Source: Alnus glutinosa (lineage: Eukaryota; Streptophyta; Magnoliopsida; Fagales; Betulaceae). Taken from it: a stretch of DNA of 64,000 bases. The first letter of the stretch is position 1. Each line of letters begins with the position of its first letter. Made by a program: the position numbers and the translations under genes. Shown one piece after another: positions 51,704 through 62,191 of this stretch. A model generated the notes under the pieces. It had not been told where the DNA came from, did not search any database, and worked only from the letters and a program-made list of their open reading frames with translations. The stretch spans positions 26,140,628 through 26,204,627 of the forward strand of contig NC_084897.1 of NCBI RefSeq assembly GCF_958979055.1, written 5' to 3'.

Positions 51704-52589
51704 TAAAAGTTATGAAAGCTTGCAAAGAATTTAGACAATAAATATGAAAGATCCTTTACCAAAACCGTTCATACAAGTGAACTTTAAAAGAACTCTTTCA
51801 TATTTTTCCAAATGAATTGTTAGACCATTCCCAGCAAGTTATGTAAATTTCAATCTATTTTACATAACCAAACTTACTTTTCGGTAGTTTACATAACCAC
51901 TTTTAAAACTATCCTCTACTAGATTATCTAAATTTATATCTATTTTATTAAAATAATCATTTTAATTTTTTTTTTATTATTTTTGTTAAAACCTCATGCC
52001 TACTCCTTTCTGCAAACCGAAATCATCTCACAAGTATTTCATCAACCAAACAACCTGCACTTTCAAGATCAAAATCAATCCACTGTAACTCACCACACCA
52101 TTATCAACCAACCGGAATTAACCAGAATTATCACATAGACCGATAGACACACCATACTGTAACGCCCCGAATTTGAGTCAGCAAATTCGTAAGCGGAAAC
52201 CTCCAATTTCCATGTGACATTACTACATCAGAGATAACTTACGCAGCGGAATATATTTATTTTCTTTAAACAAATACATCAGAGTTTACTGAATAACAAA
52301 TGTAATTAAAATATTACATTCCAAATTGATACAAAGAAATCACTACAATCATTAGCTACATTAATAAACAGTTCTAACTCTTCAGTGCTAACAAAATCCA
52401 ATCCTTGAGCTTTATACTCTTTCGTACCTGCATAATGGGCTATACCGCCCATATATAAATATATATGTCAGTCAACTGCTTTCAATAATAATAAGATTAT
52501 TGATTTAATTAAAGATATGCGATGCAACAATATGTAGTGCAACAATATGATGACAGTTATAAACACTTATGCTAAGGACTCAAACTCAA

Positions 52590-52815
52590 GAATCCCCATT
52601 CTTTTGTCAAGGGCCTCTAACCCAGGGACCTCTATTCTTTTGCCAAGGGCCTTTAACCCAAGGACCTATATTCTTTTCTCAGGGCCTCAATCCTGGGCTG
52701 TCTATCCCTCTCAGGGCCTCAAACCCGAGGATGTCTTGTCCCTTCCTCAGGGCCTCAATCTTGGGCTGTCTATCCCTCCCAGGGCCTCAAACCCGGGGAT
52801 GTCTATCCCTTTGCC
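52590..52815. repeat. Short-unit tandem repeat inside the 3' LTR
   Basis: Repeats of about 30-35 bp built on AGGGCCTC(T/A)AACCC and AGGGCCTCAATCCTGGGC. The 5' LTR has a shorter and different set at 62620-62815, so the array changed in copy number after or during insertion. Confidence 0.8.
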
Positions 52816-53214
52816 TTGTTTTTAACTTTTAACTAACACATGCAATGTTACAAACAACATGCTCCAAACAAGTTGCATATTATTAAATAAAGCAGATATC
52901 AAAACATTAAAGAAAGCTCTACGTGTATCACTCTGAGTGAGTAAGGAATACTCACAGTCCTTGGTATAGTTCCTTGGTTCCTTTTCTGCATATAAATCCA
53001 TCCAAACAACAATATATATATTAATCATCTATCAACCAAATCATTGATTATAGACCCTCATCTCTTTATATTTATTATCATCCATCACTTCATTATGTTT
53101 GAGACGATCACTCATAATAAATCTTAAAACCTTGGTTCATGATTTGGTGATGAGGCTATATGACCAATACCACCAAATATGAACTTGAAGGATTAAAATA
53201 TATCATAAGGACAA

Positions 53215-53535
53215 TAAGAGTAAATACGATCAACTCATGAGAATCATGAGGACAATGAAATGTAAAGGGAATATAAATACGATCAACTCATGGAAGTCAT
53301 GAGGACAATAAAATATAAAAGGAAATATAAATACGATCAACTCATGAAAGTCATGAGGACAATGAAATGTAAAAGAAGATATAAATACGATCAACTCATG
53401 AAAGTCATGAGGACATGAAATGTAAAAGGAAATATAAATATGATCAACTCATGAAAGTCATGAGGACAATGAAATGTAAAAGAAGATATAAATACGATCA
53501 ACTCATGAAAGTCATGAGGACATTGAAATATAAAA
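53215..53535. repeat. ~53-bp tandem repeat, six copies, inside the 3' LTR
   Basis: Each unit reads AAATACGATCAACTCATGAA then GTCATGAGGACAATGAAA with small changes. The equivalent array in the 5' LTR is 63225-63545. It lies downstream of the predicted LTR start site, so it would be part of the transcript (long R-U5). Confidence 0.9.
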
Positions 53536-53967
53536 GTAGTTTATATTACTTTTTATTTTAATTCTTTTTATCTCATAAGCTTATTGGGTCTTTACACAAC
53601 TAATAAAACGAGTGACTTGGAAATTATATAAAATAAATGAAAGTCTTATTTAACAACTTACCAAAAGTCCTTTTATTATCTATTTGAATTCAGGATTTCC
53701 GTCCAAATGGAGGGAAGCTTACTCCGACCTACTTCTCGATGGTCAAACTTACTCCGATTGACTTGAAATTTTGAAAGTAGATAGAAGACTTCAAGACAAA
53801 CACTTTCTCTTTTTGGTTTGACTCAATCCGAGTTCGTTATGACTCAGATTTTGCTAGAGTTCTAGCTCTTCTTGTTGCTGTAAAACCAGCAAAAGAGAGA
53901 GAGATGTTGCAGAAATTTGAGAAAGAATGAAGAAGGAGATGTGTGTAGGAAGGAGAAGTGAACCTCT

Positions 53968-53976
53968 CCTTTTATA
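53968..53976 (-). promoter_or_regulatory. Predicted LTR TATA box
   Basis: TATAAAAGG on the minus strand, also present in the 5' LTR at about 63973-63985. Transcription would begin about 30 bases further (near 53940), giving a U3 of about 640 bp and an unusually long remaining R-U5 of about 1.8 kb. Confidence 0.55.
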
Positions 53977-54586
53977 CACAAATGGATGACTGGGATGGCT
54001 TGTTTTAGATCTGATCTGAGGGCTGAGAAAGGTGTTTGGGCAGCAAAGACAAGTGTGATGTGTTGTACAAGCATGTGTGAAAAGGGAAAAGAAGAGAACC
54101 ATGTGCACCCACATTGTGAAGTATGTATGAAATCATGATCTTCATGTGAGAAAGAAAAGGACGAGGAGAGGACTCATGTGTGGAAGAGGGGCTACTGCAC
54201 ATGATCCCTAAAGAAATAGAAATGGGTTCACAAATGTTATATATATTTGAATTCTCGTCCTAGTTAAGGGCAGTATGATTCACGGGTGTTTTCATAACCT
54301 TAACGACGTCCAAAAATTATGAAATTTGGAAGGTAGCTAGAAAACTTTAAGACGAGCGTCTCAGTTTTTGAATCGACCAAAACGGAGTTTGTTTGACCCT
54401 GTTTCCGTTGTTCTAAAGTTTAAGGTCTGTTTTGAGTTTTTATCAAATTGCAACTATAAACGTTTCTAAAAACAAAAATACATATTTATTTTTATAAATA
54501 ATCTTAGTTATTCTTTTCCTTATTAAAAATGTTTTAAAATTAATTTAAACCATTATAATTTATGTTTTAAAATCTGGGGCGCTACA

Positions 54587-54599
54587 TTTTTCCCCCTTT
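54587..54599 (-). other. Polypurine tract
   Basis: AAAGGGGGAAAAA on the minus strand directly abuts the 3' LTR start. This is the expected primer for plus-strand DNA synthesis and fixes the element's orientation. Confidence 0.88.
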
Positions 54600-55751
54600 A
54601 ACAGAATTTCGTCCCCGAAATTCGTAAACTATGCTTCACATAAAGTTTACATTAAGGGAAGATTTAGATTCCTAAATCTTAAGTCAAGTGATACAGATTT
54701 TAAGTGAAGCATCTAATTATTAAACATGAAAAATAAACAAGCATACGGCACCGTATGACAAATTATCATATATAGAATTTTAAGCTCATTATAACAAGAA
54801 GTATAACAGATCAAACTAATATGTAGATTGCAGAAAAGAATGCATTTATTTTACTAAACAAACTAGTATGAAAATAACTAAAGTGGATGCATTTTTATTA
54901 AGCTCATTGTAGAAAATAAATCTTTGTATAACAATGTCCCTTTTGAGGATGCTTTCTTTGTAAAGGTGTAAAACGTCTAACGATAAACCGGAGTGAAAGC
55001 TTGCTAAATGGAAACATGGAAACCCGGAAGGTGAGGGAGGCGAGGCAAGTAATCAGGAAAGGATATAAATACGACACCCATATTGTGGTGCTCTCTCTCT
55101 TTTGTCATAGATCGCCATCATTGAATTAAGAGTAGATGCCAGAAAAGTTCAAAATGACGAGGAGGAAGAGAAAGACGCTTCATCTTAGAAGCACGATCAA
55201 GAATAATCTTGCTTCTAGATGACATGATCAAGAATAATCTTGCTTCGTTGTTTGTGAATCTGGTTGCGATGTTGCATTTATCTTGCTTACAAAATTTTGA
55301 ACTTGGTTGTGATACTACATCTTTCTTCTGAAGAAGTGATGATAGGCTCAAACTATGAGAAGAATTGGCTTTCAGAGTATGTAGGATTGAGAACTGAAAG
55401 GGGTACTTTGCAAGGGAGAAAACAAGTGAATTTATAGAGAATGTTCAAGAGGGAAATGGTGTGAGTGGTGCCGACAATGGATCATGATTTCTCCATACCT
55501 TTCTCGGAATGCTCCTCCACGTCTGCAAGGTGCGAAAAGTGCGGCGAGAAATCCAGGAAAGTCATTGAGTGAATTCGGAATTCGAGAAAGGTGAAAAGGT
55601 GAAAGTTGAAAAGAGAGGGAACTCGCAAATCGAGGATTGTCTGTCAGTGGTAGTGGCGGCTGTGCTCAGAATGACGATTTTTCTTCTTCTTTTTTTTTTT
55701 TTGGTTGGACCGTGTCTTGTCCACTAATTAACTTCTCTTTCCTTTCCCTTC

Positions 55752-55832
55752 AGATCTTTCGAAGAACAGCTTCATTTCTATCATTTCTCCTTCAAGTTCT
55801 TTGAAGAACAGCTTCGTCTCTTTCCTTTCTCC
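55752..55832 (+). repeat. Duplicated 39-bp leader before the antisense gene
   Basis: Two copies (55752-55790 and 55794-55832) share GAAGAACAGCTTC and TTTCTCC and end 2 bases before the ATG at 55835. The tract is CT-rich like plant 5' leaders. Confidence 0.75.
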
Positions 55833-55834
55833 AA

Positions 55835-56368
55835 ATGAATTCTTCTGCTTCGCAAAACAATCTTGATTTGAATGTTGTGCCTAATGTACAACCGGAGATC
55901 TGGCGCCCATCGTTCCCATCTCCAAGAGGTCATCTCATGACTACTGACCCTGTGATGCTGGATGATGCAGCTGCTGCATCGGTGGCTAGAGGCATCATTA
56001 CTCTACAAGATGGGAAGTTATTGGCGGATCGGTCCGATGTTAAAGCCATTAATGATTCTATGGCCTTCAGTATTCAGGGTGTTGTTTCTGTTTCAAATAT
56101 GGCTCAACGTCTGCAGGTTCGAGCGAATGAAATTCAATTGCTACAAAATCAAGTTTTGGTCTTGCAGCAATTGTTCATGGATTTTAGGCGAAGGAACAGA
56201 GTTCTTCAGCATGAAAATAAAGAGCTCAAGAAACTTGTAGATTCATATGTGAATGGCCTGGGGAAGAGATATACTGAACTGGAGCAGAACACAAACCGTC
56301 TTCAAGAACAACACAAGAATCTCTTGCTTGAAGTCCAAAATCTTATGGTTTTCCACCCAGAAACTTAA
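55835..56368 (+). CDS. Retrotransposon-borne antisense coiled-coil protein with EAR-like motif, 177 aa
   Basis: A complete open frame on the strand opposite gag, between gag and the 3' LTR. The N-terminus MNSSASQNNLDLNVVPNV contains DLNVVP (residues 11-16), an exact DLNxxP pattern as in EAR repression motifs that recruit TOPLESS-type corepressors (established motif; its function here is inference). Residues 20-85 form a mixed segment (WRPSFPSPRGH, DDAAAASVARGI). Residues about 90-170 are a long predicted coiled coil (VRANEIQLLQNQVLVLQQLF, RVLQHENKELKKLVDSYV, TNRLQEQHKNLLLEVQNLMV). No nucleic-acid-binding domain is recognised. Open length, absence of stops and a leader with plant-like CT texture argue that it is a real gene. 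Antisense ORFs near the 3' LTR are known in some plant Ty3 elements such as Grande; I cannot tell whether this one is related. Confidence 0.7.
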   Translation: MNSSASQNNLDLNVVPNVQPEIWRPSFPSPRGHLMTTDPVMLDDAAAASVARGIITLQDGKLLADRSDVKAINDSMAFSIQGVVSVSNMAQRLQVRANEIQLLQNQVLVLQQLFMDFRRRNRVLQHENKELKKLVDSYVNGLGKRYTELEQNTNRLQEQHKNLLLEVQNLMVFHPET

Positions 56369-56741
56369 ACCAGGTATTTTATTCGGTCTGGCAATTTATT
56401 TACAAAAATAAATAACTAACTGCAGTATTATGAAATACCTGTAGGTCTATGCATCCTGAACTCTCTACGAATGATGCGGAAAAGATCCTGTTTGCAAGTC
56501 TACTATGTTCCTTCAATCAAATGTAATCAATCTTGTTAAAGGGGTTGTAAGGAAATAATATATTTTCTAACTCTTATTATTTCCTTAAAATTTTATATAG
56601 TACCATGATCTATTTTGTGGGTTCGATTTATCGAGTACGAGGCGTACGAGTACTAACCCTTACACGGTGACTATTTCCATATGATTTCTTTAGCATCATC
56701 AGGGACAAAGGAGTACGTTCGTGCTTGTGAAAGTTTTATTG

Positions 56742-57740
56742 TTAATGACTACCTCCTTGCGACTTCGATCCTCCGGTAAGATTTGTAGGGCAACTCCTTT
56801 TATAATGACCAAACTTACCACACTTAAAACAAATTGAACTAGTCATCCTACATTCTCCCGCATGCAATTTACCACACGCATTACAGCGAGGTTTTTGATT
56901 TCCAAATGCGGGCGGAAAGCTTTTGTTAATAGTTGGTTTGGAATCTTTTCCTATCGTTGGCCTTTTTGTCGGAGGTGCTGCCTGCTGTTCTTCTTGCCTT
57001 TCTAGGTTGTAAGCTGCTGCTGATTCGCGAATTCCTCTCTCTGCAAGAGATGCCACTTCTAATAACCTGGCGAGGTCCTTAATTTCATGGCATATGACCC
57101 TTTCCTTGATTCGAGGATTGAGACTGTGCTCGAAGCGCTCAGCCTTTGATTCTTCGTCTGGAATTAGGTTAACAACAAACCTAGCGAGTTCTATGAATCG
57201 GGTATAGTATTGTTCCATAGTCATGTCGCCTTGGACTAGGTTTTGAAATTCAATGGCTCTCAGTTGTTTTTGAGCTCTTGGGAAAAATTGTCGGTTGTAT
57301 TCGATTTTGAAGATTTCTTATGTGATTATTGTCTCGTTTGGGGGTTCTTTTAGCAATACTTTCCTTAAGGTCCACCATCTTCCAGCTTTGCCCGTCAACC
57401 TTAATACAACATAACTAATCTTTTGTTTGTCGGTACAACCAAGAGTATCGTATAGTACCTCGATGTCTGTGAGCCACGCCTCTGCCACGTTTGGTCCTTC
57501 AATACCCTTGAATGATCGAAAATTGTGACTAGCGAAGTCACGGATTGAGCAACCTAAGGGTTCAGCTCGCCCATTGGGTCGTGAGATTTGCGCTATTGCT
57601 TCGGCGAATTGCCTTGAGGTGTTAACCATGAACTGGATCAAGGCTGGATGCACCCCATCGTAGAATGGTGGAGGTGGAGATGGAGATGGAGATGGAGATG
57701 GATGTTTGCCTTGGTTCTTATGACGTCGATGCGGCGGCAT
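56742..57740 (-). pseudogene. Ty3/gypsy gag with one in-frame stop
   Basis: Starts MPPHRRHKNQGK with a Ser-Pro run coded by a short GGAGAT-type microsatellite on plus (57665-57706). The capsid-like part follows: AEAWLTDIEVLYDTLGC, then LVQGDMTMEQYYTRFIELA. Next come a basic linker and a CCHC zinc knuckle CFKCGKFGHYKRSC, preceded by a second Cys cluster (CNACGKLHAGEC). One TAA at 57318-57320 interrupts the frame at the position where the family usually has Trp; both sides are in the same frame and there is no other break. The frame ends soon after the zinc knuckle without entering a protease. I class it as a recently disabled gag; suppression of the stop cannot be excluded. Confidence 0.88.
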
Positions 57741-57859
57741 CTTTTCTGCGTCAAGCCATTATGTCAACAATAGACAATATAATTTATTCGGACCTAATGA
57801 AGATCACGTGGGTATGTCATATCCCATTTATTGAACAGAAAGGGATTTTCAAGTGCTAC

Positions 57860-60851
57860 TGTCACGCCCCCATTTTAGGATATAAGGGGAAACGTGAGTT
57901 TGAGTGCTAAAACCATTTAAAAGGAAGCGTACATTTAAAACATATAGATTGAAACTACTTATTATACTATTTCTGTCTAATAATAAATCATTACAACGCC
58001 ATGAATTTCAATAAGAGACATACTATACAAAGTAAAGGTTTGGTCGATCTATAATGAACTATTGCTTTTAGTGAGGTCTACGCCATTACAAAGGAACGAC
58101 TCCGTCTTACTGTGTTATCTGAAAAGATTTGGGGAAAATAAGGGGTGAGTTTGACAACTCAGTAAGAAAATCACAATAAAAGTAAAATTTTCTATTCAGG
58201 AATTCTAAATAAAAATTCAAATAATTTAGCAGATAAAGAAACAGTTAAATAACATGCAAATAGATCAAATGCAGCATGGTGGTTGAATCATTTATACAGT
58301 GTGTCAGTTTTACCCTCCACCGGCCCACCTCCGCAAATTTAACCATGTGCGGCGCACGTTACGTTTGGCACGTCCAAAAGGACCGATCCCGAAGGACCTA
58401 ATCACTCATCCTGTCGTCACAGAGAAGAGCCGACGGATTAGGAACTTCCCTAGGTGAATCCCTCCCGACCGATAGCCCACACTTTTGGTGTGTTTGCCAT
58501 GCTTCCTCTATGGATCCGGATAAAACACGATGCAGCCGTGGGGTAAAACTTTGTGTAATATATGCACATATAATTACGATGATTCCATCATTTATCGCTC
58601 ACATGGAGCACATGCAACATATACGATATGATGCACAAATTCAACTATACCAAAATCTCATGAAATCCTCATATAACACATATACATTTGACATCATATA
58701 ATCACATGATTTCTCAATCACATTTGATAATAAGAGTAACACATATATTATGATATCATCAACTTTATTCATATGGTGCACATACTTTGAGAACTATGAT
58801 TTCACTAACTTTATTCATATGGAGCACATGTATCAAATATAAACCAAGTATGATCACATGAGATTTCAATCATATCATATGACAAAAGCATTATTATATT
58901 GATAATATAAAAAGACAAGTAATATTAAAGAGTTGAAAAAGTTTAGAAAATCCCCGACTTTTTCTTTTGAAAAGTTTTATTAAAATTTTGCCGGGGTTTT
59001 TAGGTAGTGTTCCCTTACCTGGACTAGCCGTTAGCATCGGAGTCGAGCTTTTACCTAAATAAATTGAAAATAGAAGCTTAGAAGAATATTCTAAAATTTG
59101 TAGTCTAAAACTTAATTAAAGTATACTATATATATATACTACAAAATACTTAACTAGTTACTCCAAATTATATCCTGTCAACATCCATATATTCACATTA
59201 TTACTTAGTGACTAAACCACCAACAAGTGTGACTCACTCAGCCCAATCACAGTAAATCTTCCAACAATAATGGCAACCCCATGATTTATCCAATCCTTAG
59301 TCCTAAAAGTCCACGACCCTAACATTCTGATATTACACCAACTCAATTTACAAGTCAATTTTTCAGAATAATATTCCTGCCATCAAGATCTTAATTCAAT
59401 AATAATATCCATCACTAAATCATCAATACTCGGAAGTCAAACTTTGAATTAATCAAAAGAGATCAATAATTTGAAAGAAATCATGACAGAAGTTAATGTC
59501 CAAAATCTTTAATATCCGAGAAAATTCATCCAACAACCAGATTAAACCGAACGATATTCTACATGATTCCAAATTTCTATTCATTGAAATTATCAACATG
59601 AAACAACTCATGTTAACTGAAACCGGTTATCTCCAAATCCAGTACCAATTTGACCAAGACTACAAATCAAAATATCAAAATTTACTCTTAAATTAATCAA
59701 AGAAAATAAATAATTTCCAGAACTTTCATCCAAACAGAAGTCTATATCAAAATCTTCCATACCCTTTCAATCCATTCGGTCTTCCACCATCAAACTAGGG
59801 AATAATATTTTACCACTTTTGAAAACAACCTTAATTCCAGAATATCCCATAATCGGCCATCAAGAAACCCACACTTAATTCAACAAATCCAAAAACCATT
59901 TAACCAAAGCAATGCATAATCTAATTGAAAACTCATCTCACCATTTATCCACTAAGATCAACATACAAACCGATAAATACACAATTGGTAATCCTCAAGT
60001 TCAACCACTAAATTACTTAATTTTTATCTAAACTCAAAACAGAGGATTACACAAAATCAATGAGGACTAATCGGTCACTGAAATCATTCACAACAATTAT
60101 CAACCGAAAATCTAGTATAACTCTAATAAGTCACAAGAAATCACCACTAGAAATCGCGCCCAAGTCCCACCGAAAATCGCCACTGGACCAACCGGAAAAG
60201 CCGCCTGAAAACGCACAGGAAGAACCGGGTCTTCCTCTCGGGTCTTCGGGTCGCAGAGTCAGGTTTTCGGGTTGCGGGGCTTCGGGTCTTCATGGATCGG
60301 CCGGAAAAACACCTTGGCCCGCCGGAAATCGGCGTCTGGCTGCCGAACATGGAGGATCAGACCTCCGGGAGGATCGGGTCGCACGGGTTCTCCCGGATCC
60401 GTCGGTTGCAGAGCTCACCGGCGTTCTCTGGCTCACCGGCGACAACCCACCGAAAATCAAGTCACGGCCTCGCCGGAAAATCGGCCTCCGATCTCTATCT
60501 CTCCCGATCTCTCAGTCTCACTCTCTGATCTCTCTCTCAGTCTCATCTCTCTTCTCGGGCTCTCTCTCTGTTCTCCCCGAATCTCTCTCTCTGTCGGATC
60601 TCTCCCTCAGTCCCCATCTCTCTCTCTCTCTCTCTCAAACTCTCGATCTCTCTCTCTCTCTGTTCGTCTCAGGTGAAAGAACAAGATAGAAGAAGAACCA
60701 AAAGAAGAAAGAAAGAGAAGAAGAAATTAATAAAGAAGAAGACAACTTGCCGTGCAAGTTGTGAGATTTTTTTTTTTTTTTTTTTTTTTTTAACTTACTT
60801 ATTAAGTTATTATTATTGTTATGTCTAATAAAAAAAATCACGGATATTACA
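57860..60851 (-). mobile_element. Solo LTR of another Ty3-like family, 2,992 bp, nested
   Basis: Plus-strand ends are TGTCACGCCCCC and GATATTACA. Read on the minus strand it is TG...CA with the same GGGGCGTGACA-type end as the host element. It is flanked by the perfect 5-bp repeat GCTAC (57855-57859 and 60852-60856). It sits in the leader of the larger element just upstream of gag. No internal primer site, gag or pol is seen, so it is best explained by recombination between two LTRs. It contains a GC-rich stretch (60170-60500) and CT repeats (60510-60665). Confidence 0.88.
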
Positions 60852-61140
60852 GCTACGATATCTAGGTTATTAAACCGTTCAATCTATTCTAAATGATAAT
60901 CTCTCACATTATTGGTCCACGTAGACAAGGGTGGGATAAGAGTGGGATGAGAGTGTACAACCAAGCATTTCTCTTCCTTTAATAACAAGAAGAGGCGAAA
61001 ACACAATCATTGATAATCATAACACTAAGAACATAATCTAAATGGTGTTATGTGCTAAGTGTACATACACAAGCATACTCAAAAGTTTTCCATAAAAAAA
61101 TTTATTGTTTTAAGATCTTTTGAAAACGTATCAGAGTACA

Positions 61141-61530
61141 TGAATGGACATTAATTTCCCACTCCAGAACATGAGTTTGACTCTCTCATATTCATTGGAT
61201 TGTTATACACGAATGAGTAGCCTCATCCGGGAACAAGAATTTAACTCCCTCATAATCATTGGATTGTTATACACGAATGAGTAGCCTCATTCGGGAACAA
61301 GAGTTTAACTCCCTCATATTCATTGGATTGTTATACACGAATGAGCGTCCTCATTCTGGAACAAAAGTTTTACTCCTATCATTCAATAGGAGAAATAAGA
61401 GTTTAACTCCCCCTTATTTAATGGATTATTATACACGAATGAGTATTCTTATTCTGGAACAAAAGTTTTACTCCTACCATTCAATAGGAGGAACAAGAGT
61501 TTTACTTCCTCATATTCATTGGAGTGTCTC
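61141..61530. repeat. 64-bp tandem repeats in the retrotransposon leader
   Basis: GGATTGTTATACACGAATGA recurs at 61197, 61261, 61325 and (as GGATTATTATAC) 61423. The spacing is 64, 64 and 98 bases; the longer unit has an extra CCTATCATTCAATAGGAG-type segment. It lies between the primer binding site and gag, where packaging signals are expected. Confidence 0.88.
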
Positions 61531-62176
61531 AGTTACTATTAGAGACAAGTATAAAACAAAAATGCCTATGATATAGATATATCATTTGCATACTAACCTT
61601 TTGTTTTAACAACATTTTCATCGCGTCCAAACATCATTTCATCGCGTCAGAAAAAATCGTTTCACAATCAAAATTAACAATGTTAAAAGTTATACTCAAT
61701 ATACTTAAAACATTTCTGAGGGTCCAAATCCAAAACATATTCTTTTGCAAACCCTTTGTAGCATGCAAATATATATATCTAATCTGCTAATCATATCTAT
61801 GAGTTTCTAATCTAGGAGTCATATCACTATGTTCTCTAATACACAAATGGTATGTTACTAACATGATTAGCAAGAGACATATATGATCATATTTAGCATA
61901 AACATCAAAATCATATCATGCACTCATCATTATAAGCATAGATGATAATATTTCAGAAATCCTAACTGTAAACAACAGTTATTAATCTTATCAACCATGT
62001 TATTTCACACAAAAGCTTTTATAAAAAATTGTTTATTTTACTTATGGCTCTTGTGTTATTCTTAGATATCTAGGGTCAAGTCTGACAGTACTCAGAACAA
62101 AACTGTTCTAGTACCATACTGTAACTTACCCAAGTTACAATATGACACTGAGTCTCACCTGATCCGCAGAGCAACT

Positions 62177-62188
62177 GCTCTGATACCA
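62177..62188 (-). other. Primer binding site for initiator Met-tRNA
   Basis: TGGTATCAGAGC on the minus strand, 3 bases inside the 5' LTR end, equals the complement of the 3' end of plant initiator methionine tRNA. The match stops after 12 bases (next bases AGTTGC). Confidence 0.88.
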
Positions 62189-62191
62189 TAC

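Larger units (their letters stand above)
52158..54586 (-). repeat. 3' LTR, 2,429 bp
   Basis: On the minus strand it starts TGTAGCGCCCCAG at 54586 and ends GGGGCGTTACA at 52158, giving TG...CA ends with an inverted terminal word. It is near-identical to 62192-64000 for the shared part. It contains two blocks of internal tandem repeats. The 5 bases outside its end are CATAC (52153-52157). Confidence 0.93.

Noticed and set aside
53215-53535. Regularly spaced repeats resembling a CRISPR array
   Set aside because: Units are head-to-tail without unique spacers, lie in both LTRs and belong to a plant retrotransposon.
60060-60689. 209-codon open frame on the plus strand
   Set aside because: It lies inside the solo LTR, runs antisense to it, is low complexity (Pro/Arg then Ser-Leu from CT repeats) and has no domain.
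61259-61576. 105-codon frame in the retrotransposon leader
   Set aside because: It is a read-through of the 64-bp tandem repeats.
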